A stretch of DNA of 64,000 nucleotides from Streptomyces durocortorensis. Lineage in GTDB: Bacteria > Actinomycetota > Actinomycetes > Streptomycetales > Streptomycetaceae. A program made the position numbers and the translations under genes. Shown here piece after piece: positions 24,058-32,083 of this stretch. The stretch lies in NCBI RefSeq assembly GCF_031760065.1, contig NZ_CP134500.1, forward strand, positions 3,844,001 through 3,908,000, read 5' to 3'. The number at the start of each line of letters is the position of its first letter. Position 1 is the first letter of the stretch. The notes under the pieces are model-generated. The model made no database searches and was not told where the DNA came from. It saw only the letters and a list, made by a program, of their open reading frames with translations.

Positions 24058-24765
24058 TCAGCCGGCGAAGCGCGGGACCACCAGGCCGGACTCGTAGGCG
24101 ATCACCACCGCATGGGTCCGGTTCTGCGCGCCGAGCTTGGTCAGCACGTTCCCGACGTGGGTCTTGATCGTCTCCAGGCTCACCGTGAGGGACTCCGCGA
24201 TCTCCGGATTGGAGAGCCCGGTGGCCATCAGGCGCAGTACCTCCTCCTCGCGGCCGGTCAGGGCGGCTTGCGGCAGGGCCTCCGCGGAGCCCAGTGGTCG
24301 GGCGGCGACCATGCGGCCCAGGGTGGCCGGGAAGAGAACCGCTTCGCCCGCCGCCACCACCCGGACCGCCTCGGCGATGCGGCGGACCGGGAATCGTTTG
24401 AGGATGAAGCCGCTGGCGCCCGCGCTGAGGGCGGCGGTGACGTAGTCGTCGTTCTCGAAGGTGGTGATCACCACGATCTTCGGCGGGTCGGCCACATCGG
24501 CCAGAAGCTGGCGGGTGGCCTCGATCCCGTTGCGCCGCGGCATTCGGACGTCCATCAGGACCACGTCCGGCCGCAGGCTCCGCGCCCGGTCGACCGCCTC
24601 GACGCCGTCGGCGGCCTCGCCGAGCACCGTGATCCCCGGCTGTGCGGCGAGCAGCATGCCCAGACCGCTGCGGGTCACCTCGTCGTCGTCCGCGATAAGG
24701 AGGGTGACGGCGGGGCCTGCGACCGAGGGGAGGGCCTCGCCCTCGCCCGCGCCTGATCCACTCAC
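24058..24765 (-). CDS. NarL/FixJ-type response regulator
   Basis: A 235-residue regulator with an N-terminal receiver (VTLLIADDDEVTRSGL; phospho-acceptor D72 in DVVLMDVRMP; conserved Lys in FILKRF) and a C-terminal LuxR helix-turn-helix (LTGREEEVLRLMATGLSNPE, then SLETIKTHVGNVLTKLG). The GTG start overlaps the stop of the sensor kinase gene by four bases (GTGA), so they form a coupled two-component operon. The palindrome at 26038-26055, upstream of the kinase and of the serine hydrolase genes, is a candidate binding site. A diverged fragment of this kind of gene lies at 12452-12672. Confidence 0.95.
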   Translation of the reverse strand: MSGSGAGEGEALPSVAGPAVTLLIADDDEVTRSGLGMLLAAQPGITVLGEAADGVEAVDRARSLRPDVVLMDVRMPRRNGIEATRQLLADVADPPKIVVITTFENDDYVTAALSAGASGFILKRFPVRRIAEAVRVVAAGEAVLFPATLGRMVAARPLGSAEALPQAALTGREEEVLRLMATGLSNPEIAESLTVSLETIKTHVGNVLTKLGAQNRTHAVVIAYESGLVVPRFAG

Positions 24766-26003
24766 GCCGACACCCGTACCGGCAGCCGGACGGCCAGCCG
24801 CCAGTGCTGCGTTCCCTCCGGGCCGGACCGGAACTCACCCTGCAGCAGCCGGACGCGCTCGGCCAGTCCGGGCAGACCGTGGCCGGACGTCGAGAAGGAT
24901 CCCGGGTTCGGCCCCGTACGTGCCCCGGTCCGGTTGACCACCATGAGATCCAGTCCGTCCGGTCCGGCCGCCGCCCGAACCTGGATGGGGCCGCCCACTC
25001 CGTGGCGCAGCGCGTTCGTCAGCCCCTCCTGGAGGATCCGGTACGCCGCCCGGGAGAGCGTCCCCTGTACCCGCGCCAGTTCACCCGACAGCTCTGCTTC
25101 GACCGTCGCCCCGGTGTGCCGCAGGCGTTCCAGCAGCTCGGGGAGGTCGGCCAGGGTCCGGGTCGGCGCCGTCCCGGGCTGTTCCTCACGCAGCACTCCG
25201 AGCGCGTAGTCCAGGTCCTCCAGTGCGGCACGCGTCGATTCCTCGATGCTGCGCATGGCGGCCCGCGCCGCGGCCGGATCGGCGGAGAGCACCTCGCCCG
25301 CCACCGCCGCCTGGATGGTGGCCGCCGTCAGCGTGTGCCCGATCGAGTCGTGCAACTCGTGGGCGATCCGGTTGCGTTCGGCCAGCAGCAGCTCCCGCTC
25401 GGCAGCCAGCGCGAGCCGTTCGGCCGCCGACGGCCCCAGCAACCGTGGCGCCGACCACCGCAGGGCTTTCGTGACCATTACGCAGACGGCGAGCGCCAGC
25501 AGGATGCACGCGGCGGCCGCCACCCAGCTCCACCCGCCCGACACCCGGACCGACGTACCGAACAGGCTCGCCCGCACCTCGCCGCCGAGCCAGTTCATGG
25601 GCAGGGAGAGGCCCATGATGAACAGCACCCCGCTCGCCAGTGCCCCCGTCCACCCGACGGCCACGTGCAGCACCAGCCAGAGCGGAGTCCGCCAGCGGTC
25701 GAGGCCGGGTGAACCTGAGGCCGGGCGACCGGAGACCGGGTTCGGCAGCGACACCCGCAGCAGCCGCCGGGCTGACGCGACCAGCGCTCGCCGTACGGGG
25801 CGCGCCAGTCCGGCCACGCCGACCAGCGCCGCCCAGATCAGCAGCACCAGGACGATCTGCACGCTCTCGGGGGCGGACCGCCACGACAGCGTCGGCAACA
25901 GGGCGAACGGCAGCAGCGGAAGGCTCGCCAACGCGCCGCAATAGGCGAACAGCACACCTGAGTACGTGGAGCCGCGCAGCAGCAGCCCAATTCCCCTGTT
26001 CAT
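24762..26003 (-). CDS. Sensor histidine kinase (NarL-partner, HisKA_3)
   Basis: A 413-residue membrane kinase. About four to five hydrophobic helices make up the first 190 residues with only short loops outside, as in intramembrane-sensing kinases. The dimerisation/phosphoacceptor motif is ERNRIAHELHDSIGHTLT with the phospho-His in ELHD; the ATPase part has ILQEGLTNALRHG and GHGLPGLAERVRLLQGEF. The ATG at 26003 is taken as start; nine upstream codons are possible. Partner of the overlapping regulator gene. Divergent from two serine hydrolases that it may control. The large cytoplasmic N-terminal linker contains a Pro/Ser-rich stretch (VSLPNPVSGRPASGSPG). Confidence 0.92.
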   Translation of the reverse strand: MNRGIGLLLRGSTYSGVLFAYCGALASLPLLPFALLPTLSWRSAPESVQIVLVLLIWAALVGVAGLARPVRRALVASARRLLRVSLPNPVSGRPASGSPGLDRWRTPLWLVLHVAVGWTGALASGVLFIMGLSLPMNWLGGEVRASLFGTSVRVSGGWSWVAAAACILLALAVCVMVTKALRWSAPRLLGPSAAERLALAAERELLLAERNRIAHELHDSIGHTLTAATIQAAVAGEVLSADPAAARAAMRSIEESTRAALEDLDYALGVLREEQPGTAPTRTLADLPELLERLRHTGATVEAELSGELARVQGTLSRAAYRILQEGLTNALRHGVGGPIQVRAAAGPDGLDLMVVNRTGARTGPNPGSFSTSGHGLPGLAERVRLLQGEFRSGPEGTQHWRLAVRLPVRVSA

Positions 26004-26037
26004 GGTCGCCAGTATCGCCGGGCGGCCCACCGGCGGC

Positions 26038-26055
26038 CTCCCCCGATCGGGGGAG
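26038..26055. promoter_or_regulatory. 18-bp perfect palindrome in divergent gap
   Basis: CTCCCCCGATCGGGGGAG reads identically on both strands. It lies 35 bp upstream of the kinase start and 88 bp upstream of the first serine hydrolase. Possible site for the NarL-type regulator or another dimeric factor; as a hairpin it could also act at RNA level. Confidence 0.5.
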
Positions 26056-26143
26056 CGATTTCTCCTGCTTTCCCGCGATGCGGTCAGAGGGCGCTGGAAA
26101 CAAGGATCGTGCCCCGACCAAATGATTGCTGAGGAGTTGACTT

Positions 26144-27337
26144 ATGCGTCTTCAGAAACGGCAGAGTCCTCGTTTCTCGACCCGGCAGGGCGGTCGGCGA
26201 CGAGCCTGGTCGGCGGCTGCCGCGGTGGCCGCCGGCGTCCTGGCCCTGGGTGCCGTGGCGCTGGTTCCGCCCGCCGCCTCCGGTTCCGTCGCGCCGGCTG
26301 ATGCTGCTGCCAGGCCGGACGCCGTGCAGCGGGCCCTGAACGCGCTGGTGCGCGATGACAGGATGCCTGCCGCGTTGGCGAGCGTGAAGGACCGGAGCGG
26401 CCGGGTGCGTACGTATACGGCGGGGGTCGGCGACCTGGCCACCGGCTCGAAGGTGCCCAGGGACGGCCAGGTGCGGATCGGCAGCAACACCAAGTCGTTC
26501 ACGGCGGTCGTGGTGCTGCAACTGGTCGGCGAGGGGAAGATCGACCTCGACGCGTTCGTGGACACCTACCTGCCCGGCCTCGTACGCGGGGAGGGCATCG
26601 ACGGGAACCGCATCACCGTCCGCCAGCTCCTCCAGCACACCAGCGGGCTCCCCGAGTACGGCATCCACCTCGACGACGCCGGGATCAGGAACCGGTACTT
26701 CGAGCCCCGCGAGCTGCTCGACCTCGCCCTCGAACACAAGGCCGACGCGGAACCGGGGGAGACCTGGGGGTACAGCAACACCAACTACGTCCTGGCGGGC
26801 CTGATCGTCCAGAGGGTCACCGGCCGCCCCCTCGCCGAGGAGATCGACCGGCGCATCATCAAGCGCATCGGGCTGCGCCACACGTACTTCCCCACTCCCG
26901 GCGATATGACCATCCGCGAGCGGCACCCGCGTGGCTACCACCGCAGCCCGGAGGACGGACCGCTGCGGGACTTCACGAAGATGGACCCCTCCGCGGGCTG
27001 GGCCGCAGGCCAGTTGATCTCCACCAACTCCGACCTCAACCGCTTCTTCACCGCGCTCCTCGCGGGCCGCCTCCTCCCGGCGGCCCAGCTCGCCGAGATG
27101 CGTACGACCGTCCCCGCCGGGACCTCCGGCCTCCGCTACGGGCTGGGGCTCACCAGCAGGCCGCTGTCGTGCGGCGGCGTCTACTGGGGCCACGGCGGTG
27201 ACATCGCGGGGTACGAGACGCGAGGCGGTGTCACCGACGACGGCCGCGCCGCCAGCGTCGCGGTCACCAGCATCCCGACGGACAAGAAGGCCGCACAGCA
27301 CGTGAACGACGCCGTGGACAAAGCCCTGTGCGGCTGA
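26144..27337 (+). CDS. Secreted S12 serine hydrolase (beta-lactamase/DD-peptidase family), copy 1
   Basis: A 397-residue exported protein. Basic residues, then a hydrophobic signal (about 22-45). Mature part: class C beta-lactamase/D-Ala-D-Ala carboxypeptidase fold with nucleophile motif SNTK (S114, K117), second motif YSN in WGYSNTNYVLAGL, and HGG in YWGHGGDIAGYE. Such proteins cleave D-amino acid peptides, esters or beta-lactams outside the membrane. A GGAG site lies about 9 nt before the ATG. It is followed 54 bp later by a paralogue; the 440 bp encoding residues about 26-172 are almost identical in both genes, while the rest is far more diverged. Confidence 0.92.
   Translation: MRLQKRQSPRFSTRQGGRRRAWSAAAAVAAGVLALGAVALVPPAASGSVAPADAAARPDAVQRALNALVRDDRMPAALASVKDRSGRVRTYTAGVGDLATGSKVPRDGQVRIGSNTKSFTAVVVLQLVGEGKIDLDAFVDTYLPGLVRGEGIDGNRITVRQLLQHTSGLPEYGIHLDDAGIRNRYFEPRELLDLALEHKADAEPGETWGYSNTNYVLAGLIVQRVTGRPLAEEIDRRIIKRIGLRHTYFPTPGDMTIRERHPRGYHRSPEDGPLRDFTKMDPSAGWAAGQLISTNSDLNRFFTALLAGRLLPAAQLAEMRTTVPAGTSGLRYGLGLTSRPLSCGGVYWGHGGDIAGYETRGGVTDDGRAASVAVTSIPTDKKAAQHVNDAVDKALCG
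26220..26659 (+). repeat. Near-identical 440-bp block, copy 1
   Basis: Aligns without gaps to 27471-27910 (offset exactly 1251 bp) with about eight differences, whereas the flanking parts of the two hydrolase genes differ at many positions. The sharp edges fit gene conversion, not a simple gene duplication. Confidence 0.88.
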
Positions 27338-27391
27338 ATGACGCAAACGGTGACCCGGACGACGACCCAACGATTCCTCAGGAGTTGACCT

Positions 27392-28588
27392 ATGCGTGGA
27401 CAGAAGGGGCGAATACTCCGCTCGACGAGCCGGCAGCACGGCACGCGGCGACAGATCCTGCCCGCCGCAGCCGCGGTGGCCGCCGGCGTCCTGGCCCTGG
27501 GTGCCGTGGCGCTGGTTCCGCCCGCCGCCTCCGGTTCCGTCGCCCCGGCTGATGCTGCTGCCAGGCCGGACGCTGTGCAGCGGGCCCTGAACGCGCTGGT
27601 GCGCGATGACAGGATGCCTGCCGCGTTGGCGAGCGTGAAGGACCGGAGCGGCCGGGTGCGTACGTATACGGCGGGGGTCGGCGACCTGGCCACCGGCTCG
27701 AAGGTGCCCAGGGACGGCCAGGTGCGGATCGGCAGCAACACCAAGTCGTTCACGGCGGTCGTGGTGCTGCAACTGGTCGGCGAGGGGAAGATCGACCTCG
27801 ACGCGTTCGTGGACACCTACCTGCCCGGTCTCGTACGGGGGGAGGGCATCGACGGGAACCGCATCACCGTCCGCCAGCTCCTCCAGCACACCAGCGGACT
27901 CCCCGAGTACAGCAACCACCTCGGGGACGACGTTCGCTACTACGCCCCCCGTGAACTGCTCGCCACAGCACTCCGGCACCCGGCCGAATTCGTCCCCGGG
28001 AAGAGCTGGAAGTACAGCAACACCAACTACGTCCTGGCGGGCCTGATCGTCCAGAAGGTCACCGGCCGCCCTCTGGCCGACGAGATCGACCGGCGTGTCG
28101 TCCGCCGCGCCGGGTTGCGTCACACCTACTTCCCCGCTCCCGGTGACGCGAGGATCCGAGAGCCTCACCCCCACGGCTACCACCAGGAATCGAAGGAGAG
28201 GCCGCTGCGCGACATCACGGAGATGGACCCCTCCTGGGGCTGGGCGGCAGGGCAGATGATCTCCACCAGCACCGACCTGAACCGCTTCTTCGGGGAGCTG
28301 CTCTCCGGCCGCCTCCTGCCCCCGGCCCAGCTCGCCCAGATGCGCTCCACCGTCCCAGCCGAAGCGACCTTCGGCCCAGGCGCCCGCTACGGACTTGGAC
28401 TGGTCAGCAGGCCACTGCCGTGCGGCGGCCTCTCCTGGGGCCACGGCGGTAGCTTCCCGGGGTACGAGACCCGTGGCGGCGCCACCGACGACGGCCGCGC
28501 CGCCAACGTCGCTGTCACCATGCAGCTGACCGGCGAGGCGGCCCGGGGACGCCTCGAACGCGCCGTGGACACCGCCTTGTGCCGCTGA
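27392..28588 (+). CDS. Secreted S12 serine hydrolase, copy 2
   Basis: A 398-residue paralogue of the preceding gene with the same signal region, SNTK nucleophile motif, WKYSNTNYVLAGL and SWGHGGSFPGYE. Length and domain order are the same, but after residue 172 it differs substantially (for example SNHLGDDVRYYAPRELLA against YGIHLDDAGIRNRYFEPREL), so substrate range may differ. The upstream AGGAGTTGAC before its ATG also mirrors copy 1, meaning the duplication included the ribosome site. The 54-bp gap has no terminator, so one message is likely. It ends 88 bp before a convergent HNH gene. Confidence 0.92.
   Translation: MRGQKGRILRSTSRQHGTRRQILPAAAAVAAGVLALGAVALVPPAASGSVAPADAAARPDAVQRALNALVRDDRMPAALASVKDRSGRVRTYTAGVGDLATGSKVPRDGQVRIGSNTKSFTAVVVLQLVGEGKIDLDAFVDTYLPGLVRGEGIDGNRITVRQLLQHTSGLPEYSNHLGDDVRYYAPRELLATALRHPAEFVPGKSWKYSNTNYVLAGLIVQKVTGRPLADEIDRRVVRRAGLRHTYFPAPGDARIREPHPHGYHQESKERPLRDITEMDPSWGWAAGQMISTSTDLNRFFGELLSGRLLPPAQLAQMRSTVPAEATFGPGARYGLGLVSRPLPCGGLSWGHGGSFPGYETRGGATDDGRAANVAVTMQLTGEAARGRLERAVDTALCR
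27471..27910 (+). repeat. Near-identical 440-bp block, copy 2
   Basis: Partner of 26220-26659; see that entry. A direct repeat of this length and identity is also a substrate for deletion that would fuse the two hydrolase genes in frame. Confidence 0.88.
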
Positions 28589-28676
28589 ATCCCGCCGAGG
28601 GCGTTTCGTGTCTGTGGGTACGACGTGATGTCGCCCCCGCAGCCACACCCGCGCACCGCCGCCGCGCTCGACTACC

Positions 28677-29570
28677 TCAGACGGTCGTGGCGGGACGTGG
28701 GCTGCCGTGGAAGACCTGGCTGGTGTGCCAGGAACGGTGGGCGGCGGCGATGGGGCGGACGCCCGGCTGGGGGCCGATGAGCGGTCGGCCGGCGAGCGTG
28801 GTGACGTGCTCGCGGGCGGCGGTGCTGTGGCCGACGAAGCTCCGCGAGACCAGGATGCGGTGGCCCTCACCGAGACCGAGTACGCCCTTGTCGAACAGCT
28901 TGTGGTGCAGCGAGCACAGGCACAGCCCGTTCTCGACGTCGTCCGGTCCGCCGAACGCCCACCAGCGCACATGGGCGGCCTCAAGCCCGACCGGCACCGC
29001 GCCGATCCTGCCGTCGTACCCGCAGAAGGCGCACTGGTACTCGTACGCCGTCAGGACCATCTCCCGCATCCGCCGGTCCCGCTGTCTGCGCGCGGCCGAG
29101 AGTTGTCCGGCCTCGGCCTCCTCCAGCTCCAAGCCGACGGCCTCGCACAGCTCGCCGTGGAGGGAGGGCGGGAAGTTCAGATCGAGCAGCACCCGCGCCA
29201 TCCGGCGGGCAAGGGACGGCTCGCGCCGCAGCGCCGCCCGTAGCTCCGGCGCCAGCCGCCCGGCGGCACCGGTTGCGCGCAGTTCCCTGACCCCGGTCCC
29301 GGGGCTGCCCGGCCCGCGCTCGGTGCGCACCTCCCAAACGCCGTCACTCACCAGGTGATGGAACGGGTAGGCGGGAGTCGTCCGCGTACCGGGACCGTAT
29401 TCGGCGAGCAGTCCCCGCAGGTCCTCCTCCACAGCGCTGTACCGCAGCTCGTCATCGGCGTTCTGCTGGAACCGGCTGAGCGCGTACAGGAACAGCAGTG
29501 GCTTGTGCGGAGCCCGCGTCCCGTTCCTCGTCCACTGTCTCAACTGCGCGGCCCGCTCGACCCAGTTCAT
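28677..29570 (-). CDS. Phosphorothioate-dependent type IV restriction endonuclease (SBD-HNH)
   Basis: A 297-residue nuclease. Residues about 1-165 match the sulfur-binding domain (SBD) of ScoMcrA/SprMcrA-type enzymes: APHKPLLFLYALSRFQ, the TTPAYPFHHLVSDGVWEV pocket motif, and LDLNFPPSLHGELCEAVGL. The C-terminal part is an HNH nuclease (CAFCGYDG, EAAHVRWWAFGGPDD, NGLCLCSLHHKLFDKG) with two CxxC-type zinc pairs. Family members cut near phosphorothioated DNA and so reject DNA from dnd-modified hosts; this implies the host does not itself use that modification. The ATG at 29570 is chosen because the domain begins there; the 51 extra codons upstream look non-coding. It lies just outside the tRNA-Ser repeat-bounded island and next to other defence-type genes. 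Confidence 0.85.
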   Translation of the reverse strand: MNWVERAAQLRQWTRNGTRAPHKPLLFLYALSRFQQNADDELRYSAVEEDLRGLLAEYGPGTRTTPAYPFHHLVSDGVWEVRTERGPGSPGTGVRELRATGAAGRLAPELRAALRREPSLARRMARVLLDLNFPPSLHGELCEAVGLELEEAEAGQLSAARRQRDRRMREMVLTAYEYQCAFCGYDGRIGAVPVGLEAAHVRWWAFGGPDDVENGLCLCSLHHKLFDKGVLGLGEGHRILVSRSFVGHSTAAREHVTTLAGRPLIGPQPGVRPIAAAHRSWHTSQVFHGSPRPATTV

Positions 29571-29740
29571 GGTCGACGATCGTAGTGGCGGCTCGTCGCG
29601 GCGCTCGGCCGTGGGCATCGCCCCAGTGGCCGGGCGGTCACCAGGCCGCGATGCGGAGCCCGGTGACCCGGGCACGACGCCGTGGATGCGGGAGAGGGTG
29701 AAGCCCCGACCGTCGTCGCGCATAGGGCCCCATCAACGCC

Positions 29741-29849
29741 GAAGGGCCCCACCGCGAACGGTGGGGCCCTTCGACGTATTGCCCGGTGAGAGCAATGGCG
29801 GAGGATACGAGATAACTCGTGAGGGGTTGCCCCCAACACGCTTTCCAAG
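29741..29849 (-). repeat. Left direct repeat: truncated tRNA-Ser copy plus terminator
   Basis: This 109-bp segment matches 32414-32525 with a 3-bp deletion in the T-loop (GATAACTCG for GATTCGAACTCG) and a few changes in the hairpin loop and stem. It contains the rho-independent hairpin (29741-29754 / 29759-29772), the encoded CCA, acceptor 3' strand, T arm, variable arm and part of the anticodon arm up to TTTCCAAG, and then similarity stops. It cannot encode a working tRNA. It has the form of the second attachment site of an element that integrated at the tRNA-Ser gene. The remainder of the 29571-29972 gap shows nothing else I can support. Confidence 0.85.
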
Positions 29850-29972
29850 TCTTCGCCCGGCCGTTCTGGACGATACAAGAACGTCCTGACCTGCAGTTCC
29901 GCCGACCCGGATGGGGTTTCTGAACGTTTCTGTACGTCGGTGAATGCAACCAGAACTGCAACCGCGCATCGG

Positions 29973-30395
29973 CTACTTGCCCGGTTCGGGCCCGTACCAC
30001 TGCAGTGCCTGACCGGTGACGGCGGCGATGCAGTCGAAGTCACGGTCGCGGTGCAGCAGAGTCAGTCCTTGAAGCTCTGCGGTGGCCGCCACGATGAGGT
30101 CAACAGCTCCAGCGCTGCGGTGCTGCCCGCGCTTGGTGAGTACTTCCTGGACCTGCCATGCGCGGTCGTGGGCGCGGTCGTCGACGGGCACCCAGCCGAA
30201 GAGTAGCCGTATGTCCTCGATGCCCTTCGCCCGGTCTGCGGCGGACCGGGCACTGTAGAAGAATTCGAGCTCCGTGATGGGGCAGGTCGCGATTAGCCCA
30301 GCTGCTGCGGCTTGGTCCCAGCCGTAGTGCTCGGCGTCAGCGCGCAGAAACCGTGCGAGCGCGCTGGTGTCGATCAGGAACTGTGCCGCGTTCAC
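29973..30395 (-). CDS. vapC: VapC-type PIN-domain toxin
   Basis: A 140-residue PIN-domain ribonuclease with all expected acidic residues: D9 (FLIDTSALARF), E42/E44 (ITELEFF), D99 (SAGAVDLIVAATA), D117 and D119 (LLHRDRDFD). VapC toxins cut tRNA or rRNA with Mg2+ and are held inactive by VapB. The ATG at 30395 overlaps the stop of the antitoxin gene by four bases, the standard arrangement. It is located at the left edge of the island bounded by the tRNA-Ser repeats, where a toxin-antitoxin pair may stabilise the element or give anti-phage protection. Confidence 0.93.
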   Translation of the reverse strand: MNAAQFLIDTSALARFLRADAEHYGWDQAAAAGLIATCPITELEFFYSARSAADRAKGIEDIRLLFGWVPVDDRAHDRAWQVQEVLTKRGQHRSAGAVDLIVAATAELQGLTLLHRDRDFDCIAAVTGQALQWYGPEPGK

Positions 30396-30607
30396 CTGCG
30401 GTAGTTCCGCTTATCTTCGAAGAGATCCAGGTCGAAGGCGCCTTCGTCGGCCACTGTCCGCAGCCGCGCGAGCGCGAGCGCGCGCCGTCGGTTCTCCAGA
30501 ACCTCGCGCAGGGCGGTGTTGACGGTTTCCTTCTTGGTGCTGGTGCCCAGAGCCTTGGCCACGTCGGCGACCAGGCCGTCGTCGAGATCGATCACAGTCC
30601 GTGTCAT
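30392..30607 (-). CDS. vapB: VapB-type antitoxin
   Basis: A 71-residue antitoxin. The N-terminal part MTRTVIDLDDGLVADVAKA, with TKKETVNTALREVL, is the ribbon-helix-helix DNA-binding domain; the C-terminal tail (FDLDLFEDKRNYRR) is the toxin-binding arm. The ATG at 30607 has GGAGG 8 nt upstream. Operon order is vapB then vapC with overlap. The AT-rich leader with inverted AGATAT/ATATCT arms is the probable autoregulatory operator. Confidence 0.93.
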   Translation of the reverse strand: MTRTVIDLDDGLVADVAKALGTSTKKETVNTALREVLENRRRALALARLRTVADEGAFDLDLFEDKRNYRR

Positions 30608-30621
30608 CGATGCACCTCCAT

Positions 30622-30650
30622 AGATATCCGATGTGCTACTGAGTATATCT
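30622..30650. promoter_or_regulatory. AT-rich dyad upstream of vapBC
   Basis: AGATAT (30622-30627) and ATATCT (30645-30650) are inverted arms 17 nt apart, 15-43 bp upstream of the vapB ATG. The block is much lower in GC than its surroundings and contains TATATCT, usable as a -10 region. Consistent with binding by the VapB ribbon-helix-helix. Confidence 0.5.
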
Positions 30651-30688
30651 TGCGAGGTGTCGTATGTGTGAGTCGCAGAGAACGGCGC

Positions 30689-32083
30689 CTACGGTGAGTC
30701 ATCGTCCGGTCGGCAATCGGGCAGCATGCGGATCTCGTCGCCCAACTCGGGGGCCGAGATCTCATGACCCCGGGCGAAGCTCTTGAACACTGCAGGCCCG
30801 GTGCGTCGATCGACCGAGGAGGGGTAGCAGATCTCTATCTGCTTGCATTGATCGCACAGGAGGCTGGCCACGAGGGGCGCCAGGGCGAGTGGACCCTCTG
30901 AACTCAGCACGTAGAGCGTGTCGTTGGCGACAGGCTCGGCCCATGTGAAGGACTGACACTCGAAATCGGGGTGGTCCCCCGTTACGCGCTGCATGACTAC
31001 TTCAAAGGCTCGTGGTCTCGGCCGATAGCTGCACGAAATGGCGAGAAGCCACGGGGCGCCGCTGAGGAATGCGGCCTTTACCAGGGCCCGTTCGAGCTGC
31101 GGTCTGAACTCGACCATGCGTAGAGCGGATTCCTGCGGACTCCGGGGCTTGTCGCCGTGAGATGTGCGGTTGCGTTCGTTCTGTAGGGCCCGGAGGTCTG
31201 TGAGGATCCCCGGGGTCTCGCCGTCGTCCTGGAGAGCGTTCCGGAGGCCGGGGATTAGGTCGGGCTGGGTGTCGGCGATCGGTCCGAGGTGCTGGTCGAG
31301 CCAATTCGTCCACGTCCCGAACGTGGTGCGCTGGAGGCCGTTTCGCAGTGCAGCCAGCCCCCGCTGCGCTCGATCTCGCTGATCACTGTCGCCGGTGACA
31401 CGGCCATCAATCTGTCCTCGAAGCAGCGCCGCCCCGGTGACCGTGAGGGTGATGGCGAGAATCTCGGCAGCCTCGAGCATTGCTTCGTACTGGTCCTTCG
31501 GGGCGTGTGCCCGTTGGAGTGCTCGCACAGCACGGGCAACGGGATGTGGCAACGATTCCCGGGCGTTCATCAGTGCTTGCGAGGTCCGGGGAGGCTGACT
31601 GCCGTCTTCCCGGTGCGCGATGCGGTCCGGGTCAGTCGGCGACGTCTGGGGAGTTGTCACGGGGGTAATCGGGGGCTGTGGGGCGCGCCTGGCGGACAGT
31701 GTCGGCCCACCAGGGAGAGGTGGCCGTGCCATTGTTGGTCCAGCGGTTCGGGTGGGCGCCCGTGGTGCCGTGCTGGGTGGCTCCGCCTCATGCTGCTGCC
31801 TGCGCCACCGCCATCGGCGGAAGAGCAGCCGAAGCCAAGTTGGGAATATGCCGAACAGTGCGATGAACACGACGATGGCGAGGAGGGTGTCCAGCCATGT
31901 CGGTAGAGGGCTCGGTTCTTTACTGCTCGGAATCGAGGCGGCTGCAAGGACCCCCCAGCCGATGGTCATCCAGAACGCCCAGTCCCGGTGCACGGGGCTG
32001 TCAAACAGTCTGAGCACCGCGTTGGGCCGCTTCGGCAGGGCAGAAGGCGGAGGTGACGACGGGGCTCTGGCGCCACTGTCCAT
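30689..32083 (-). CDS. Two-helix membrane protein with HEPN-like RxxxxH motif, unknown function
   Basis: A 464-residue protein I cannot assign to a named family. Two membrane helices at about 35-52 and 63-88 anchor the N-terminus. A Pro/Thr-rich linker (about 100-165) follows, then a mostly helical region (170-345) containing LRALQNERNRTSHGDKP at 298-313. R304-x4-H309 in that setting is the signature of HEPN ribonucleases or HEPN-derived folds. The last part (345-464) has a CDQC pair (410-413) and the segment AVFKSFARGH (431-440). Encoded inside the tRNA-Ser repeat-bounded island beside vapBC, 81 bp upstream of vapB on the same strand. Reduced GC and less biased codon use than the core genes suggest transfer. 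A membrane-tethered RNase acting in phage defence is inference. Confidence 0.7.
   Translation of the reverse strand: MDSGARAPSSPPPSALPKRPNAVLRLFDSPVHRDWAFWMTIGWGVLAAASIPSSKEPSPLPTWLDTLLAIVVFIALFGIFPTWLRLLFRRWRWRRQQHEAEPPSTAPRAPTRTAGPTMARPPLPGGPTLSARRAPQPPITPVTTPQTSPTDPDRIAHREDGSQPPRTSQALMNARESLPHPVARAVRALQRAHAPKDQYEAMLEAAEILAITLTVTGAALLRGQIDGRVTGDSDQRDRAQRGLAALRNGLQRTTFGTWTNWLDQHLGPIADTQPDLIPGLRNALQDDGETPGILTDLRALQNERNRTSHGDKPRSPQESALRMVEFRPQLERALVKAAFLSGAPWLLAISCSYRPRPRAFEVVMQRVTGDHPDFECQSFTWAEPVANDTLYVLSSEGPLALAPLVASLLCDQCKQIEICYPSSVDRRTGPAVFKSFARGHEISAPELGDEIRMLPDCRPDDDSP

Noticed and set aside
26084..28984. 966-codon minus-strand frame opposite the two serine hydrolases
   Set aside because: Its repeated appearance of the same peptide twice merely mirrors the duplicated hydrolase DNA; no start signal or domain.
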